This document shows positions 15,285-16,370 of a stretch of DNA of 16,370 nt, piece by piece. The position numbers and the translations under genes were made by a program. Below the pieces are notes generated by a model, which was given only the letters and a program-made list of their open reading frames with translations, made no database searches and had not been told where the DNA came from. Within the stretch, counting starts at the first letter, position 1. Every line of letters starts with the position of its first letter. Source of the DNA: an uncultured Bacillota bacterium (lineage in GTDB: Bacteria; Bacillota_I; Bacilli_A; RFN20; CAG-826); contig CAMORJ010000026.1 in the NCBI GenBank assembly GCA_946623775.1, forward strand, positions 1 to 16,370, in the 5' to 3' direction.

Positions 15285-15311
15285 AATAAGCATCGCTGAA
15301 AGCGACTTATT
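15285..15311. promoter_or_regulatory. Bulged inverted repeat in a divergent intergenic region
   Basis: AATAAG-CA-TCGCT (15285-15297), loop GAA, AGCGA-CTTATT (15301-15311). The arms give 11 base pairs with a 2-nt bulge. It lies between the divergent genes starting at 15225 and 15351 and overlaps where a -35 for the plus-strand gene would be. It has no T-tract, so an operator is more likely than a terminator. Confidence 0.4.
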
Positions 15312-15333
15312 CGCGCAAAGGAGGGGACAAGCC

Positions 15334-15339
15334 TATAAT
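15334..15339 (+). promoter_or_regulatory. Consensus -10 box close to the start codon
   Basis: A perfect TATAAT ends 11 nt before the ATG at 15351. The leader would be only about 4-5 nt. AAAGGAGGGG at 15317-15326 looks like a ribosome binding site but lies upstream of this -10 and 24 nt from the ATG, with no start codon at a suitable distance. Confidence 0.55.
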
Positions 15340-15350
15340 AAAGTCGGTTT

Positions 15351-15866
15351 ATGACTAGACGCGTCAGACAAGAAACAAGGCGTGGCGCCCTAATATATTT
15401 GGCGGCCTCCTTCTGCCTGCTCGGCATCATCCTGTTTTTCTTTCCGATCCTAGGCGTGCTCACGGAATCGGGGGAATTAGCGACGTTTGACACGTTCAGC
15501 CTCCTTTTCGGCGGGCAATGCGTCATCAAGCTTCCATCGGGGACCTACTCATTCTATTTGAACACGAACGTTGCCTTCATCATCATGGCCCAGCTTTTCT
15601 TGCTTTGCCTCATCGCCTGCGTATTTGGCAAGAACTCCCCTCTGCACATCGGCTTGGCCATGGCGTTTTTGGCATCTGGGTTAGGCCTGTTCGCCTTCGC
15701 CCGCACTTTTGCTTTTGCGATCAATGAAGGCATCCCGTCGACGGACATCGGATTCTCCCCTGCGTATTATTTGGCGTTCGCCTGCTTTGGTGCCGCGCTG
15801 ATCATATTGGTTTTCAAACTCGTCGAGAGCATCCGCTTCTGGCGTCATAAGAAGGCGTTGGTTTAA
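15351..15866 (+). CDS. Four-helix membrane protein, unknown function
   Basis: A 171-residue protein with a basic N-terminus (MTRRVRQETRR) and four hydrophobic helices at about 13-38, 72-92, 97-119 and 138-157. Loops are short except 39-71 (TESGELATFDTFSLLFGGQC), which may face outside, and the C-terminus is basic (RFWRHKKALV), so both ends are predicted inside. I do not recognise a family and see no catalytic motif. The start is supported by the TATAAT box just upstream; no ribosome binding site is at the normal distance. The gene stands alone between a divergent membrane-protein gene and ssrA. Confidence 0.8.
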   Translation: MTRRVRQETRRGALIYLAASFCLLGIILFFFPILGVLTESGELATFDTFSLLFGGQCVIKLPSGTYSFYLNTNVAFIIMAQLFLLCLIACVFGKNSPLHIGLAMAFLASGLGLFAFARTFAFAINEGIPSTDIGFSPAYYLAFACFGAALIILVFKLVESIRFWRHKKALV

Positions 15867-15890
15867 TGCAAATTTTCTGCGAATTTGCAT
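15866..15890. repeat. 9-bp perfect inverted repeat starting at the stop codon
   Basis: ATGCAAATT (15866-15874) and AATTTGCAT (15882-15890) flank a 7-nt loop, TTCTGCG. It begins on the last base of the preceding stop codon. No T-tract follows on the plus strand, so it is a poor rho-independent terminator; it may be a 3' stabilising hairpin or a protein site upstream of the ssrA promoter. Confidence 0.5.
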
Positions 15891-15899
15891 ACACGCCCC

Positions 15900-15928
15900 T
15901 TCTCAAATTGAGAAAGAGAGGCTATTAT
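15900..15928 (+). promoter_or_regulatory. Predicted ssrA promoter with overlapping palindrome
   Basis: TTCTCA (15900-15905), 17-nt spacer, TATTAT (15923-15928). The transcript would start near 15935, about 28 nt before the mature tmRNA 5' end, to be trimmed by RNase P. The -35 is half of a perfect 15-bp palindrome, TTCTCAA-A-TTGAGAA (15900-15914). Confidence 0.5.
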
Positions 15929-15962
15929 ATTGTCCGCTCAAGTCACCTTGGGCAATTGTTCT

Positions 15963-16360
15963 GGGGCCGTCATGGTTTTGACGGAGAAAGAAAGATTAGT
16001 GGCTGCAGTGGTCTGGTAAACCTAAATACCAAAAAACAATAAATGACAACACTGTCAAACCTTGGATGATCGGTGCAAACCGTTCCGTCCTCGCTCGCGC
16101 TTAATCTAGCACCTAAAGTTGGTTCCCGAATCGGGACGAGCACGTTCCCTACGGTTTCTGCGTCTCACGCGTAGGTGTAGCGCCATAACAAGACGATAAG
16201 CGTATCCTCTTGACCGGGGGGATGCGACGAAAAACTCAGGTCTCGCCGATGGGGCTTCTGCGATATCCTTGCCCATCGGTTAAATCCGATAGCGCATAAA
16301 CTGTAGACGCTGCTAGGAGGTCTTCTTCGGACCCGGGTTCGACTCCCGGCGACTCCACCA
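15963..16360 (+). ncRNA. ssrA: tmRNA (transfer-messenger RNA)
   Basis: One-piece tmRNA, which with SmpB rescues stalled ribosomes and tags the unfinished protein for degradation. The 5' end GGGGCCG and the D-like arm GGTTTTGACGG match the family. The 3' end has a T-arm (CCGGG, TTCGACT, CCCGG) and encoded CCA. The third pair of the acceptor stem is the G-U that specifies alanine charging; the fifth is a C-A mismatch. The tag frame is predicted at 16045-16101, stop TAA 16102-16104: DNTVKPWMIGANRSVLARA after the charged Ala. The resume codon GAC is chosen because ATAAAT before it resembles the Bacillus subtilis context and the spacing from GTAAAC is similar. Several pseudoknot-capable stems follow (for example CCTACG/CGTAGG near 16149-16174). 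Confidence 0.97.
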
Positions 16361-16370
16361 TCAGTATCCG

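Noticed and set aside
15317..15326. AAAGGAGGGG as the ribosome binding site of the gene at 15351
   Set aside because: It is 24 nt from the ATG and upstream of a consensus TATAAT; no start codon lies at a usable distance.

Overview
The window looks like chromosomal DNA from an uncultured member of the Bacilli, on the Mollicutes/Erysipelotrichia side of the Firmicutes. Three things point there: the order gdpP-rplI-dnaB, which is typical of Bacilli; a one-piece tmRNA with a Firmicutes-type layout; and many lipoproteins whose lipobox has Ser before the lipidated Cys, as is common in Mollicutes. The DNA is not AT-rich, and TGA is used as a stop (gdpP and the MBL gene end in TGA), so the Mycoplasma code does not apply. 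The lineage is inferred from gene content, not from a marker comparison.

Layout. 1-1839: two divergent surface lipoprotein genes, a truncated one on the minus strand (1-130) and a secreted endonuclease I-type lipoprotein on the plus strand (271-1839). 1926-7311: a tight plus-strand housekeeping operon that starts with a 40-residue membrane peptide and continues with gdpP (c-di-AMP phosphodiesterase), rplI (ribosomal protein L9), dnaB (replicative helicase), walJ/yycJ-type MBL hydrolase and rlmH (23S rRNA pseudouridine methyltransferase). Junctions are -4 to +5 nt. 7315-8121 (minus): Cof-type HAD phosphatase, convergent with rlmH and divergent from a 112-residue protein of unknown function at 8172-8510. 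A bidirectional terminator follows.

8567-15225 (minus): an accessory surface block. Reading in the direction of transcription it holds a four-helix membrane protein (15225-14140), a terminator, then a two-gene operon of very large lipoproteins: 1071 residues with an Ig-like domain and a pectinesterase-like beta-helix, and 737 residues with hydrophobic segments and a coiled coil. I recognise no named system in this pair; it is the best candidate here for undescribed biology. 15351-15866 (plus) encodes another four-helix membrane protein, followed by ssrA (tmRNA, 15963-16360) with an unusually long predicted tag ending in LARA.

Several genes (271, 1926, 8121 minus, 8172, 15351) have a -10-like hexamer only about 6-16 nt before the ATG and no usable Shine-Dalgarno site, which suggests leaderless or very short-leader transcripts beside classical AGGAGG-led genes (130 minus, 4153, 14000 minus). 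Short intergenic regions carry clear palindromes or phased direct repeats that look like operators.
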